DNA from: Aliamphritea ceti
GTDB lineage: Bacteria; Pseudomonadota; Gammaproteobacteria; Pseudomonadales; Balneatricaceae
DNA length: 64,000 nt
Direction of reading: 5' to 3'
NCBI RefSeq assembly: GCF_024347215.1
Contig: NZ_AP025282.1
Span: forward strand, 1,240,001-1,304,000
Shown: in pieces, positions 37,246 through 45,470 of the stretch
Layout of the letters: every line of letters starts with the position of its first letter
Numbering within the stretch: position 1 is the first letter of the stretch
Position numbers and translations under genes: made by a program
The notes under the pieces: generated by a model
Database searches by the model: none
What the model was told of the DNA's origin: nothing
The model's input: only the letters and a program-made list of their open reading frames with translations

Positions 37246-38496
37246 ATGGTTATTTTCATAATGATACGAAGACTTATTAATCAAGGAGCGTCATTACGAC
37301 GCAGTGTAAGTTTACTGACCATTTGTGCCTGTTTATCTGCCCCAGCTATTGCTGATCAGATTACTTATGCAGATGAAACTCTGGATCGTGAAACTCTGTT
37401 GCTTTCGAGCCTTGGAGATTTACAACAGAATCAGCTGAATGGTGCTGTCGATAAGTTAAAAACATTAATTGATGAGCAACCTGATTTTCGCCTGGCGCAA
37501 TTAATTTACGCTGATCTGATGGCCGCTCAGGGAGCGCCCCTCAGTGCCGTTGGTAATAATAAAACAGATGCTGATGCTAAAACGCTTAACGGTCTGATCA
37601 AAGAAGCGCAAGCCCGGATGAATATTGCATCCGTGCGTCCTGATGCAGGACTTATTCCATCCAGCCTGATTAAAATGTCTGACGATCAGGAACATGTCAT
37701 TGTTATTGATATATCCAGCTCACGGTTATATCTGTTTGAGAATCAGCAAGGCGTTCCTGTTTTAATCAATGATTATTATGTTTCATATGGGCGTGGCGGC
37801 GTTAATAAACGTATACGTGGTGATTTGAAAACACCTCTTGGAGTGTATTTCACAACCAGCCGTTTAAGCGATGAACAGTTGCCTGCTCGCTATGGTTCAG
37901 GTGCGTTGCCAATTAATTATCCGAATGTCTGGGATGTGCGTCACGGTTATAATGGTAGCGGTATTTGGTTACATGGGTCACCAAAGGATACGTTCAGCCG
38001 GCCACCGCAGGCTAGTGAAGGGTGTTTGTCTTTAACAAATCAACATTTCTCAGAGTTAGATGGTATCGTTGATTTTGATGCTACACCGGTATTATTAGGT
38101 ACTAACTTTGAGTGGGTTGAACGTCAGGACTGGCTGGATAAGCAGACAGAGCTGGTGGAGGTTGTTAATGGTTGGCGAGATGACTGGCAAAGCCTGAATA
38201 CGGATAAATTTGTTAGTCACTATTCTCGGGATTTTGATAACGGGAAGGAAGACTATAAGCGCTTCGTAGCGCATAAGCGCAGGGTTAATGCTGCTAAGTC
38301 CTATATTGATGTTGGTATTGAAAATCTAAGTCTTTATCAGTATCCGGATCAGCCTGATTTATTAGTGGCTTCGTTTGAACAGAATTACAGTAGCAACAAT
38401 TACAACGGTAGTAGTATTAAGCGTCAGTATTGGGTAAAGCAAGACGGAAAGTGGAAAATTGCTTATGAAGGAGCGCCAAGTAAAGGTATTCCATAG
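37246..38496 (+). CDS. Exported L,D-transpeptidase with C-terminal NTF2-like domain
   Basis: A 416-residue protein; the signal peptide runs to about residue 36 (SAPAIA). After a tetratricopeptide-like helical region (about 55-125) comes a YkuD domain (about 148-290) with catalytic His243 (WLHGSP) and Cys260 (SEGCLSL). Residues 296-415 look like an SnoaL/NTF2-like fold (VNGWRDDWQSLNTDKFVSHYS to WKIAYEG). It should cross-link peptidoglycan or attach a protein to it. Start choice is uncertain: ATG 37246 or 37261, neither with a strong Shine-Dalgarno. Confidence 0.85.
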   Translation: MVIFIMIRRLINQGASLRRSVSLLTICACLSAPAIADQITYADETLDRETLLLSSLGDLQQNQLNGAVDKLKTLIDEQPDFRLAQLIYADLMAAQGAPLSAVGNNKTDADAKTLNGLIKEAQARMNIASVRPDAGLIPSSLIKMSDDQEHVIVIDISSSRLYLFENQQGVPVLINDYYVSYGRGGVNKRIRGDLKTPLGVYFTTSRLSDEQLPARYGSGALPINYPNVWDVRHGYNGSGIWLHGSPKDTFSRPPQASEGCLSLTNQHFSELDGIVDFDATPVLLGTNFEWVERQDWLDKQTELVEVVNGWRDDWQSLNTDKFVSHYSRDFDNGKEDYKRFVAHKRRVNAAKSYIDVGIENLSLYQYPDQPDLLVASFEQNYSSNNYNGSSIKRQYWVKQDGKWKIAYEGAPSKGIP

Positions 38497-38516
38497 GCTT
38501 TACTAAAAAGTATTTT

Positions 38517-38542
38517 AAAACCACGCTTATGCGTGGTTTTTT
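38517..38542 (+). terminator. Terminator after the L,D-transpeptidase
   Basis: The stem aaaaccacgc/gcgtggtttt with a TTAT loop and a T run ends the + strand gene. Its last bases overlap the stop codon of the convergent dsrE-like gene. Confidence 0.88.
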
Positions 38543-38984
38543 ATGGGCGGACGTAAATATAGCCCTGTTGTTGTAACGCCACAATTGCAGGTAGGCCTGC
38601 CTGAACCCGGTTTTCTTTTTCTGCGCTATATATATTATCAATGACAACGTTATAAGCATCCAGTGTGTTGCCGCAAAACAATAATTCAGCTCCTTCAAGC
38701 TGTATGGTATCCAGGCGGACCTGTTTAGCTTCATCTTCGTTTGCAGCCAGAAAATATTCTAAGGCAGCGCCGTGAATCATCACTTTCAAGTCGATATTTT
38801 CTTCACCAACTGCTGCTATATGATTACTGATATTCGTAAAAGTAGCGTTTATCCGGGATGTTTCAGGATAATTGATGTGGTAAATGACTTTTTGTGGTGC
38901 GTAAGTCTGATCGGCAAAGCTTGTATTAGTAATACAGATAAGTAAAAAACTGGCTGTAATGAAGCGGGAAATAAATAGAGACAT
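38541..38984 (-). CDS. Exported DsrE/DsrF-like protein
   Basis: A 147-residue protein with a signal peptide (MSLFISRFITASFLLICITNTSFA) and a DsrE-like domain (residues 32-145, from KVIYHINYPE to ALQQQGYIYVRP). A conserved cysteine sits in LLFCGNTLDAYNV. Periplasmic DsrE-like proteins are common in marine gammaproteobacteria and are suspected of sulfur or metal handling; no function is established. Its ATG directly follows the seven-T tail of the hairpin behind ompA and has no Shine-Dalgarno, so its expression is puzzling. Confidence 0.8.
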   Translation of the reverse strand: MSLFISRFITASFLLICITNTSFADQTYAPQKVIYHINYPETSRINATFTNISNHIAAVGEENIDLKVMIHGAALEYFLAANEDEAKQVRLDTIQLEGAELLFCGNTLDAYNVVIDNIYSAEKENRVQAGLPAIVALQQQGYIYVRP

Positions 38985-39036
38985 AAAAAAACCGATAGTT
39001 TCGTTAAAATGTTAACGAATAGACTATCGGTTTTTT
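38985..39036. terminator. Long bidirectional hairpin after the ompA-like gene
   Basis: ACCGATAGT (38991-38999) pairs with ACTATCGGT (39023-39031), and an inner TTCGTTAA/TTAACGAA stem closes on AATG, with a three-base bulge. Seven A flank one side and six T the other. Read leftwards it is a strong terminator for the ompA-like gene; its U tract touches the dsrE-like ATG. Confidence 0.9.
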
Positions 39037-39049
39037 AACAGGCTTGGAA

Positions 39050-39667
39050 TTACTGGTTAACAGTAACTTGGTTCTGGCCTTCGATAACAACTTCTACACG
39101 ACGGTTAGCGCGCAGGCAGCTAATCTGGCTTGCACCTTTGTCAGTACATGCACGAACAGGATCAGCTTCACCGTAGTGATGTGAAACGATGTTAGAAGTG
39201 CTAACGCCAGCGTTAGTCAGAGCAGCTTCTACAGCCTTAACACGACGCTCAGACAGCGCGTTGTTGTAGTTGTTGCTACCGATATCATCGGTGTAACCAC
39301 TCAGGCGGATTGCGTCCAGTTTTTCAAGAGAGTTCGCGTAATTAGCAATGTTGCTTACGGAATCTACTTTTGAGCTGTCGAAAGCAAAGTTAACAACAAA
39401 TGATTTAGTTTCAGAAACCATCATTGTTTTGGTTTTAGGCTCTTCTTTAGCCATAACTGGTGCTGGTTCTGCAGCAGGTTCTGCGCCACATGCAACAGTA
39501 CGGTCTTCAGCTTTAAATTCAGAAGTGTGCCAGCATTCACCAGCACTTGTTTTCCAGTTAGTAGCGTTAGAGTTTACAGCGTAACCAGCGTGATCATCGT
39601 GTGCCTGGGCAACACCGGAAAGGCCCATTGCTGTAATTAAACCAGCGCACAGTGCAAGCTTTTTCAT
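39050..39667 (-). CDS. OmpA-family peptidoglycan-associated protein
   Basis: A 205-residue exported protein with signal peptide MKKLALCAGLITAMGLSGVAQA. A short region with two cysteines (ECWHTSEF and VACG, a likely disulfide) and a proline/alanine-rich linker lead to an OmpA C-terminal domain (about 90-200) with FAFDSSKVD, LSGYTDDIGSNNYNNALSERRVKAV and NRRVEVVIEG. The peptidoglycan-binding Asp and Arg are present. There is no beta-barrel, so it is a periplasmic wall-binding protein and not a porin. Confidence 0.93.
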   Translation of the reverse strand: MKKLALCAGLITAMGLSGVAQAHDDHAGYAVNSNATNWKTSAGECWHTSEFKAEDRTVACGAEPAAEPAPVMAKEEPKTKTMMVSETKSFVVNFAFDSSKVDSVSNIANYANSLEKLDAIRLSGYTDDIGSNNYNNALSERRVKAVEAALTNAGVSTSNIVSHHYGEADPVRACTDKGASQISCLRANRRVEVVIEGQNQVTVNQ

Positions 39668-39804
39668 TGTTATACGTCCTTATGAGAGATCAAATAAAAT
39701 CGGATACATATTAAACCGCTATGTATACCAGATTAACCTGAACAGCAGCTAAATTTGTCCAAAAATGCCTCGAAAAAACAGCCACTATTACTGCGTCAAG
39801 CCGT

Positions 39805-40104
39805 TTATGGTAATACTTTTTTATAGGGTTTGACTACTATCCGCTCGTATACACCCTGATGCAGATATGGATCATCGTTGGCCCATTCTTGTGCTGCACC
39901 CAGGGAGGTAAACTCTGCGACAACCAGACTGCCTGTAAATCCTGCCGGACCGGGGTCTTCAGAATCAATAGCCGGATGAGGTCCTGCAATTAACAGACGG
40001 CCTTCATCTTTAAGGGCTATCAGACGCTCTACGTGAGCCGGACGGGCGGCCATGCGCTGGTCAAGTGTATTAGGTTTATCTTCACTGATTATTGCGTAAA
40101 ACAT
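39805..40104 (-). CDS. yciI: YciI family protein
   Basis: A 99-residue YCII-domain protein. The conserved His/Asp pair of the fold is seen in RPAHVERLIALKDEGRLLIAGPHPA and the C-terminal WANDDPYLHQGVYERIVVKP. The family resembles muconolactone isomerase, but its role is unknown; it is commonly linked to yciB as here, 13 bases downstream. AAGGAC precedes the ATG. Confidence 0.92.
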   Translation of the reverse strand: MFYAIISEDKPNTLDQRMAARPAHVERLIALKDEGRLLIAGPHPAIDSEDPGPAGFTGSLVVAEFTSLGAAQEWANDDPYLHQGVYERIVVKPYKKVLP

Positions 40105-40116
40105 ATTCTGATGTCC

Positions 40117-40665
40117 TTAGTCGCTGTGTGTTGACTCGTTTTCCAGATGTTTGGATATGTAAACGCCTTGCAGGAGAATAAACAGAAACGTTAATCCCAT
40201 CATGCCAAAGAGTTTAAAGTTTACCCAGGTTTCTTCATCCATGGTGAAGGCTACGAAGAGGTTAAGGGCACCCAGTATTATATAAAAAACAACCCAGGCG
40301 TAATTCAGTTGACGCCAGGCGTGCTGGGGGAGCTGTATAGCGTTTTGCATCAGGCGCTGAATAATTGTTTTGTCGCCAATGTACTGGCTACCGAGAAAGG
40401 CAACAGCGAACAGCCAGGTAACTACAGTTGGCTTCCATTGAATAAAGGTTTTGTCCTGAAATATAACGGTGGCACCGCCAAGAACGACAACCAGTCCAAG
40501 TGTGACGAGCTGAATCATTTCAATCTTACGTGTTTTGATCCAGGTATATAACATTTGTAGCAAGGTTGCAGGAATCAGAATGGCGGTTGCTAAAATTATA
40601 TCGTTCGTGCTTTTGTAAACGATAAAGAAGATAATAACCGGCAGGAAATCGAGTAATAGTTTCAT
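40117..40665 (-). CDS. yciB: Septation protein A (YciB), inner-membrane protein
   Basis: A 182-residue protein with five membrane segments (for example LLLDFLPVIIFFIVYK and VVTWLFAVAFLGSQY) and the conserved W-R-Q-L-N-Y-A-W-V-V-F. YciB/IspZ family members affect septation and envelope integrity in enterics. I used the ATG at 40665 (MKLLLDFLPV), the universal family N-terminus; longer in-frame starts read through basic unconserved sequence. It is divergent from the RNase AM gene. Confidence 0.93.
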   Translation of the reverse strand: MKLLLDFLPVIIFFIVYKSTNDIILATAILIPATLLQMLYTWIKTRKIEMIQLVTLGLVVVLGGATVIFQDKTFIQWKPTVVTWLFAVAFLGSQYIGDKTIIQRLMQNAIQLPQHAWRQLNYAWVVFYIILGALNLFVAFTMDEETWVNFKLFGMMGLTFLFILLQGVYISKHLENESTHSD

Positions 40666-40710
40666 GTGCGCTCGTCTTCGGAAAAATGTAATCAGTATAA
40701 AGTGAGCCTG

Positions 40711-41571
40711 ATGAGTTATAAACCCAATCTGGCGGAGGATTTCGCCTTTTCTGACCTTCATTGTCATTCTTACTGTTCTGATGGTGAATTATCACCGCGT
40801 CAGTTGGTCGAGCGTGCCGCAAGTAAAGGCGTCAGAATTTTAGCTTTGACTGATCATGATACAACCGATGGTGTTGCTGAGGCTGAGGTCGCCAGTCAGG
40901 AATATGCTCTGAAATTAATTCCCGGGGTTGAGTTAACTGCGCTTTGGGGGAAAAGAGTTGTCCACATCGTTGGTCTTGGTTTTGATCCGGATAATTTAGT
41001 TTTGAAAGACTATTTGCAGGAGTTAAAACAGTTAAGGGATAGGCGGGCGGAATTAATAGCGGCCCGTCTGGTTAAGAAAGGCTGTCCTGATTTATTAGAT
41101 AAAGCTAAAGCATTGGCAGGTGAAGGCCAGATTGGACGCCCACATTTTGCTCAGGCAATGGTTGCAGCGAGAGTAGTGGACTCGCCCGCGAAAGCATTTA
41201 GTTTATATTTAGGAGCGGGAAAGCCTGGTGATATAAAAGTAGAATGGCCGGAAATGTCTGCTGCAATTGAGTGTCTGCATCAGGCTGGTGGTTACGCAGT
41301 ATTAGCGCATCCGACTAAATATAAACTTACTTTTACTAAAATTCGGGAAATGATTGCGGCATTTGCGGAGTCAGGTGGTGATGCTATTGAAGCCAGATAT
41401 CCTGGAATTGATCCGGGACAAACCCGACAAATAGAAATTGCAGCGCAGCGCCATAATTTATCGTTATCTGCCGGTAGTGATTTTCACTGCACAGGTTTTA
41501 GCTGGAGTGAATTAGGCAAGTATCCAAAAATACCTGATAGTGATATGCATATTCTTCATCAGATTCTCTGA
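40711..41571 (+). CDS. rnm: 5'-3' exoribonuclease RNase AM (PHP domain, YciV/TrpH)
   Basis: A 286-residue PHP-domain phosphoesterase. Metal ligands are visible in DLHCHSYCSDGELSP, LTDHDTTDG, PGVELTA, GRPHFAQ, AHPTKY and the C-terminal GSDFHC. The E. coli homologue trims the 5' ends of rRNAs and degrades short RNAs. I chose the ATG at 40711; an in-frame GTG at 40666 falls in the yciB upstream region. Its neighbour yciO is conserved. Confidence 0.93.
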   Translation: MSYKPNLAEDFAFSDLHCHSYCSDGELSPRQLVERAASKGVRILALTDHDTTDGVAEAEVASQEYALKLIPGVELTALWGKRVVHIVGLGFDPDNLVLKDYLQELKQLRDRRAELIAARLVKKGCPDLLDKAKALAGEGQIGRPHFAQAMVAARVVDSPAKAFSLYLGAGKPGDIKVEWPEMSAAIECLHQAGGYAVLAHPTKYKLTFTKIREMIAAFAESGGDAIEARYPGIDPGQTRQIEIAAQRHNLSLSAGSDFHCTGFSWSELGKYPKIPDSDMHILHQIL

Positions 41572-41694
41572 GTTTTTATGTCAGGGCAATTATAAGCTTA
41601 ATTTCTGTGTGGCTTTTAACAGCTGCTCTGTTTATGAGAGCTATTATTCAGTAGAATCTCTTCTATCTTAGATAACCTTATTGCAGGTCTGATC

Positions 41695-42312
41695 GTGAGC
41701 CAATTTTTTCAGATTCACCCGGAAACGCCGCAGTCGCGTTTAATTAAGCAGGCTGTTGAAATTATTAATAAGGGTGGCGTCATTGTCTACCCTACAGATT
41801 CCGCTTATGCCTTAGGTTGTCATTTAGGTGATAAGTCAGCATTAGAAAAAATAAAGCGTATTCGTAAGCTTGATGATAAGCATAATTTTACGCTTGTGTG
41901 TCGCGATTTATCTGATATCGGTACTTATGCCAAAGTGGATAATGTGGCTTACCGGTTATTAAAAGCGCATACCCCTGGTGCTTATACTTTTATTTTGAAT
42001 GCTACTACGGAAGTGCCACGTCGGTTATTACATCCTAAGCGTCGTACGATTGGTTTAAGGATCCCACAGAATACTATTGCGCTGGATTTAATGGCAGCGT
42101 TAGGGGAGCCGATAATGAGTACTTCTCTTATTATGCCAGGGGATGATCAGCCTTTAATGGATCCTTATGAAATTCGTGATCTTTTACAGCATGAGGTTGA
42201 TTTAGTAATTGATGGTGGATATTGCGGTATGGAGGCGACGTCAGTCATTAATTTAGTTGAAGATGTACCGGTTGTTGTTCGTGAAGGTGCTGGTGATATT
42301 TCTGATTTCTAA
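41695..42312 (+). CDS. yciO: YciO, Sua5/YrdC-family threonylcarbamoyl-AMP synthase paralogue
   Basis: A 205-residue YrdC-fold protein. It has the KxR...SxN-like pocket (GGVIVYPTDSAYALGCHLGD, KIKRIRKLDDKHNFTLVCRDLSDI, RRTIGLRIPQN, STSLIMPGDDQP). YciO is the TsaC paralogue; its tRNA t6A activity is weak or debated. The start is GTG. It sits between rnm and an H-NS-family gene. Confidence 0.92.
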   Translation: MSQFFQIHPETPQSRLIKQAVEIINKGGVIVYPTDSAYALGCHLGDKSALEKIKRIRKLDDKHNFTLVCRDLSDIGTYAKVDNVAYRLLKAHTPGAYTFILNATTEVPRRLLHPKRRTIGLRIPQNTIALDLMAALGEPIMSTSLIMPGDDQPLMDPYEIRDLLQHEVDLVIDGGYCGMEATSVINLVEDVPVVVREGAGDISDF

Positions 42313-42453
42313 ATATATAGTCTTATACTAAACTGGGTTTAATAACTGTTAGATGTGTGAATGGTGTTATTTTTTATTGAATATTCTTGAAAAGAAACGA
42401 TCAATGGAAAATAATATAAATCGTTTTGTTTAGTATATCTTTGGATGGTGAAA

Positions 42454-42843
42454 ATGACTGATTTTGTGAAAATGCTGACACGCAAAAATTCTTTAAGAAA
42501 ACAGTGTCAAGAATTAACAGCTGTAGAGATTGAAAAGGTTGTTACTGATCTGACTTTAATTCTCGAAGAAAAGCGTGAAAGCGAACAGGCGATGGTTGCT
42601 GCTGAGCAAGAACGTCTGGATAAAATCGATGCAATCAGAAAAAGTATGCAGGAAGCAGGTATTGAACTTGATGATTTAATGGGCATGGTAGAGACCACAA
42701 CTAAGAAAAAAGTTGAGCCTAAGTATCAGGTGACTGATGAAGAAGGTGAGGAACACTTCTGGTCTGGTCGTGGTCGCACACCGATTGCATTCCAGAAGCA
42801 TTTTGAAAAAGGTTTTTCCAAGGAAGATTGCTTAATTAAATAA
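42454..42843 (+). CDS. H-NS family nucleoid-associated regulator
   Basis: About 129 residues. An N-terminal coiled-coil oligomerisation region (residues 1-60, rich in E/K/R) is followed by a linker and a C-terminal DNA-binding domain with the core WSGRGRTP (residues 107-114), matching the W-x-G-x-G-R-x-P of H-NS. Such proteins bind AT-rich DNA in the minor groove and silence acquired genes. Start is either ATG 42445 or 42454; the second is better spaced from GGATGGTG. In Shewanella and others scpA-scpB occupy the place between yciO and rluB. Confidence 0.88.
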   Translation: MTDFVKMLTRKNSLRKQCQELTAVEIEKVVTDLTLILEEKRESEQAMVAAEQERLDKIDAIRKSMQEAGIELDDLMGMVETTTKKKVEPKYQVTDEEGEEHFWSGRGRTPIAFQKHFEKGFSKEDCLIK

Positions 42844-42867
42844 GCGCTTTCTTGTATAATGTTTGAA

Positions 42868-42901
42868 AGCTCTCCAGCTTGGTTGTTGGAGAGCTTTTTT
42901 T
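42868..42901 (+). terminator. Rho-independent terminator after the H-NS-family gene
   Basis: Stem agctctcca/tggagagct with a ten-base loop and seven T. It separates the gene from rluB. Confidence 0.9.
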
Positions 42902-42951
42902 GTTTTTGAATATATTCCCAGAGATTTGTCTCTGGTGCTGAGGATGCGCAG

Positions 42952-43794
42952 ATGAGCGATGAAAAATTGCAGAAAGTACTGGCGCGTTCCGGGTTTGGTT
43001 CACGTCGTGAGATGGAACGGTGGATTGAAGCGGGGCGTATCCAGGTTAATGAGCAGGTAGCAACACTGGGAGATCGAATATCGCCTAGAGACCAGGTGGA
43101 AGTTGATGGTCATGCTAAAAGTATGGTCTTCGATCGTAAAAGTGAGCGCCGGGTTCTGGTTTATAACAAACCGCTGGGTGAAGTCTGCACACGTCATGAT
43201 CCTGAAGGGCGTGGTACAGTATTCGATCACTTGCCACCGCTAAAACAGGGGCGCTGGATTGCCGTTGGGCGTCTGGATATTAATACTTCAGGCTTGTTGT
43301 TGTTTACCACTGACGGTGATCTTGCTAATAACTTGATGCACCCATCTGCAAACCTTGATCGTGAATATGCGGTACGAGTGTTAGGTGATGTAGATGAAGA
43401 TTTGGTCAAGCGCCTGAAAAAAGGTGTTTTGCTGGAAGACGGCATGGCTAAATTTACAGATGTTCAGTATTTCGACGGTGCGGGTGCTAATAAGTGGTAT
43501 CACGTGGTGGTAATGGAAGGCCGTAACCGTGAAGTGCGTCGCTTGTGGGAATCGCAGGGGATTAAAGTAAGCCGTTTGAAGCGTGTACGCTACGGACCTT
43601 TCTTTTTACCAAGTGAAGTTAAGGCGGGTACCTGGAAAGAGCTTGAGCAAAAAGAAATTAACATGCTCTCCAATATGATGGGTATGAAGCAGAAGCGTAA
43701 TAAAGCTCTGACGCCTAAAGAGAAAGAAGTTGCGGAGCGCCGCGCTAAGCGCCAGAAACCTCGTCGTGAGGTTGGGCCAAAGCGTACAGAATAA
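42952..43794 (+). CDS. rluB: 23S rRNA pseudouridine synthase RluB
   Basis: A 280-residue RsuA-family enzyme that makes pseudouridine 2605 in 23S rRNA. The N-terminal S4 domain (KLQKVLARSGFGSRREMERWI, residues 5-25) is followed by the catalytic domain with Asp in GRLDINTSGLLLFT. The basic C-terminal tail (KRQKPRREVGPKR) is short. It stands behind its own promoter region after the upstream terminator. Confidence 0.95.
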   Translation: MSDEKLQKVLARSGFGSRREMERWIEAGRIQVNEQVATLGDRISPRDQVEVDGHAKSMVFDRKSERRVLVYNKPLGEVCTRHDPEGRGTVFDHLPPLKQGRWIAVGRLDINTSGLLLFTTDGDLANNLMHPSANLDREYAVRVLGDVDEDLVKRLKKGVLLEDGMAKFTDVQYFDGAGANKWYHVVVMEGRNREVRRLWESQGIKVSRLKRVRYGPFFLPSEVKAGTWKELEQKEINMLSNMMGMKQKRNKALTPKEKEVAERRAKRQKPRREVGPKRTE

Positions 43795-43810
43795 TGTGCT
43801 GAATAAATAA

Positions 43811-43843
43811 AAAAAACGGCTACCTGATCAGGTGGCCGTTTTT
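43811..43843. terminator. Bidirectional terminator between rluB and yciK
   Basis: A 12-pair stem around GATC (aaaaacggctacct/aggtggccgttttt, with one wobble) is flanked by A and T runs. It serves the convergent rluB and yciK. Confidence 0.88.
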
Positions 43844-43921
43844 GTTTGTATCTTGCTTGATGCCAGGCTTGTGTTTGGTCAGCGAGCTATTACAGTGTGT
43901 TTTTGTGGCTGGCTGAAGAGA

Positions 43922-44662
43922 TTACTGAGCGTTAAGTGTTTCTCCTTTTACGTTCAGGCTGTCGTCACCAAACAGGTATAAATACAGCGGCATAATATCA
44001 GCAGGCGCAGCGACAGTTGAAGGATCTTCAGCTGGATAGGCGTTGGCGCGCATATTTGTACGTGTTGCTCCGGGGTTGATACAGTTAACCCGGACATTAG
44101 TCACTGACTCAAGCTCATCTGCCAGAATTTGCATCATGCCTTCGGTAGCAAACTTGGAAACGCTATAGGCGCCCCAGTACGCTTTACCCTTTCGACCAAC
44201 GCTGGAAGATGTGAATACAATGGAGGCATGATCGGCTGCCTGAGTCAGAGAGAGTAGCGCCTGAGTTAGCATGAAGGCTGCATTTACGTTCACCTGCATA
44301 ACGCGTTGCCAGATGCTTGGGTCATAGCCTTCCAGAGGCGTCCGCATACCGAGCAGACTGGCGTTATGCAGTATGCCGTGTAATTTACCAAACTCTTGTT
44401 CGAGCATAGCTGCAAGGCTGTCGAAATCAGTTTCAGTTGCTGACTCCAGGTTCAGCGGAACAATAGCTGCCTGTGGATAACCTGCGGCTTCTATTTCGTC
44501 ATATACCAGTTCCAGTTTCTCTTCGGTACGGCCAAGCAAAATAACTGTGGCGCCATATGAGGCGAAGCAGAGAGCTGCAGCACGGCCTATACCGTCGCCT
44601 GCACCCGTGATAAGAATATTTTTATCGGCAAGTAAGTTTGCCGGAGCCCTATAATCAAACAT
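43922..44662 (-). CDS. yciK: YciK family short-chain dehydrogenase/reductase
   Basis: A 246-residue SDR. The nucleotide motif is ITGAGDGIGRAAAL, the catalytic residues are the Ser in FTSSSVGRKG and YSVSK (Tyr-x-x-x-Lys), and the HNAS box is at about residue 100. YciK proteins are classical SDRs of unknown substrate. Next to mupP and ubiG, the same order as in Pseudomonas. Confidence 0.92.
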   Translation of the reverse strand: MFDYRAPANLLADKNILITGAGDGIGRAAALCFASYGATVILLGRTEEKLELVYDEIEAAGYPQAAIVPLNLESATETDFDSLAAMLEQEFGKLHGILHNASLLGMRTPLEGYDPSIWQRVMQVNVNAAFMLTQALLSLTQAADHASIVFTSSSVGRKGKAYWGAYSVSKFATEGMMQILADELESVTNVRVNCINPGATRTNMRANAYPAEDPSTVAAPADIMPLYLYLFGDDSLNVKGETLNAQ

Positions 44663-44693
44663 AATTATTGTTTCCTGGGTGCGTGGCCAAGTA

Positions 44694-45389
44694 TCAGTGG
44701 ATTGTAAAATGGCTGGCTAATAAAGGTTGCAGCTCAGTTGCCGTCTGGATGTTGTAATTGCTATTCCAGTTATTAATGTTGTCATCTTGACTGATGTAAC
44801 CATAGGCGGCTGCAATTGTTACCATGCCAGCCCGGTTGCCTGCTTCAATGTCACGGATGTGATCTCCAACGTAAACGCTGTTTTCAGGTCTGCATTGTAA
44901 TTGTTGGCAGGCTAGCAAGAGGCCTTCTGGGTTAGGTTTTTTTTGCTCGATATGCTCTGGACAGATAACACTGCCAGCGGCCGGCTTGAGGTTAAGCTGT
45001 CGCATTAATGGTTCTGTGTATAGCCAGGGTTTGTTGGTAACAATACCCCAGGGAATCGATTTCTGTTCAAGCCAGGTTAGCGTATCTGTAATGCCTGTAA
45101 AGGGGCGGCTTTCTACGCAGGTTTGCGCTAAATAAAGTTCTAATAAACGGTTTTGCAGGCTTGTTATTTCGAGACTGATATCTGTAGCTATGTGCTTTGA
45201 AAATGCTCTCTCTACCATAGCGCGGGCACCGTCAGAGACGGAGGGTAGGAGATCCTCATAGCTGATAGTTGGCAGATTCTTCTCACTTAGCAGGATATTG
45301 ATAATGCGATGGAAGTCAGCAGCGGTGTCAATCAGAGTGCCGTCCAGGTCAAAAAGAACAGCCTCAAGTTTTTTGATGTGACGGGTCAT
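44694..45389 (-). CDS. mupP: HAD phosphatase, N-acetylmuramic acid 6-phosphate phosphatase MupP-like
   Basis: A 231-residue HAD hydrolase: motif I VLFDLDGTLIDTAADF, motif II IVTNKPWLY and motif III KPNPEGLLL with VGDHIRDIEAGNRAG. In Pseudomonas the orthologue lies beside ubiG and yciK and removes phosphate from MurNAc-6P in the recycling route that bypasses de novo UDP-MurNAc synthesis and confers fosfomycin tolerance. Phosphoglycolate phosphatase (Gph) is the alternative; the position favours MupP. Confidence 0.82.
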   Translation of the reverse strand: MTRHIKKLEAVLFDLDGTLIDTAADFHRIINILLSEKNLPTISYEDLLPSVSDGARAMVERAFSKHIATDISLEITSLQNRLLELYLAQTCVESRPFTGITDTLTWLEQKSIPWGIVTNKPWLYTEPLMRQLNLKPAAGSVICPEHIEQKKPNPEGLLLACQQLQCRPENSVYVGDHIRDIEAGNRAGMVTIAAAYGYISQDDNINNWNSNYNIQTATELQPLLASHFTIH

Positions 45390-45470
45390 TGGTTATTGCC
45401 TGGTTTGGCTGATTATTGCGTAACCTGAATTTATTTATCCGGTTACGCATTAAATGAAATGCAGATTGTT

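Noticed and set aside
36949..37284. 111-codon open frame on the - strand in the ldh/transpeptidase gap
   Set aside because: No Shine-Dalgarno, overlaps the transpeptidase start, and the composition follows AT-rich intergenic DNA.
39050..39667. OmpA-type porin
   Set aside because: The protein is too short for a beta-barrel and has only the peptidoglycan-binding domain.
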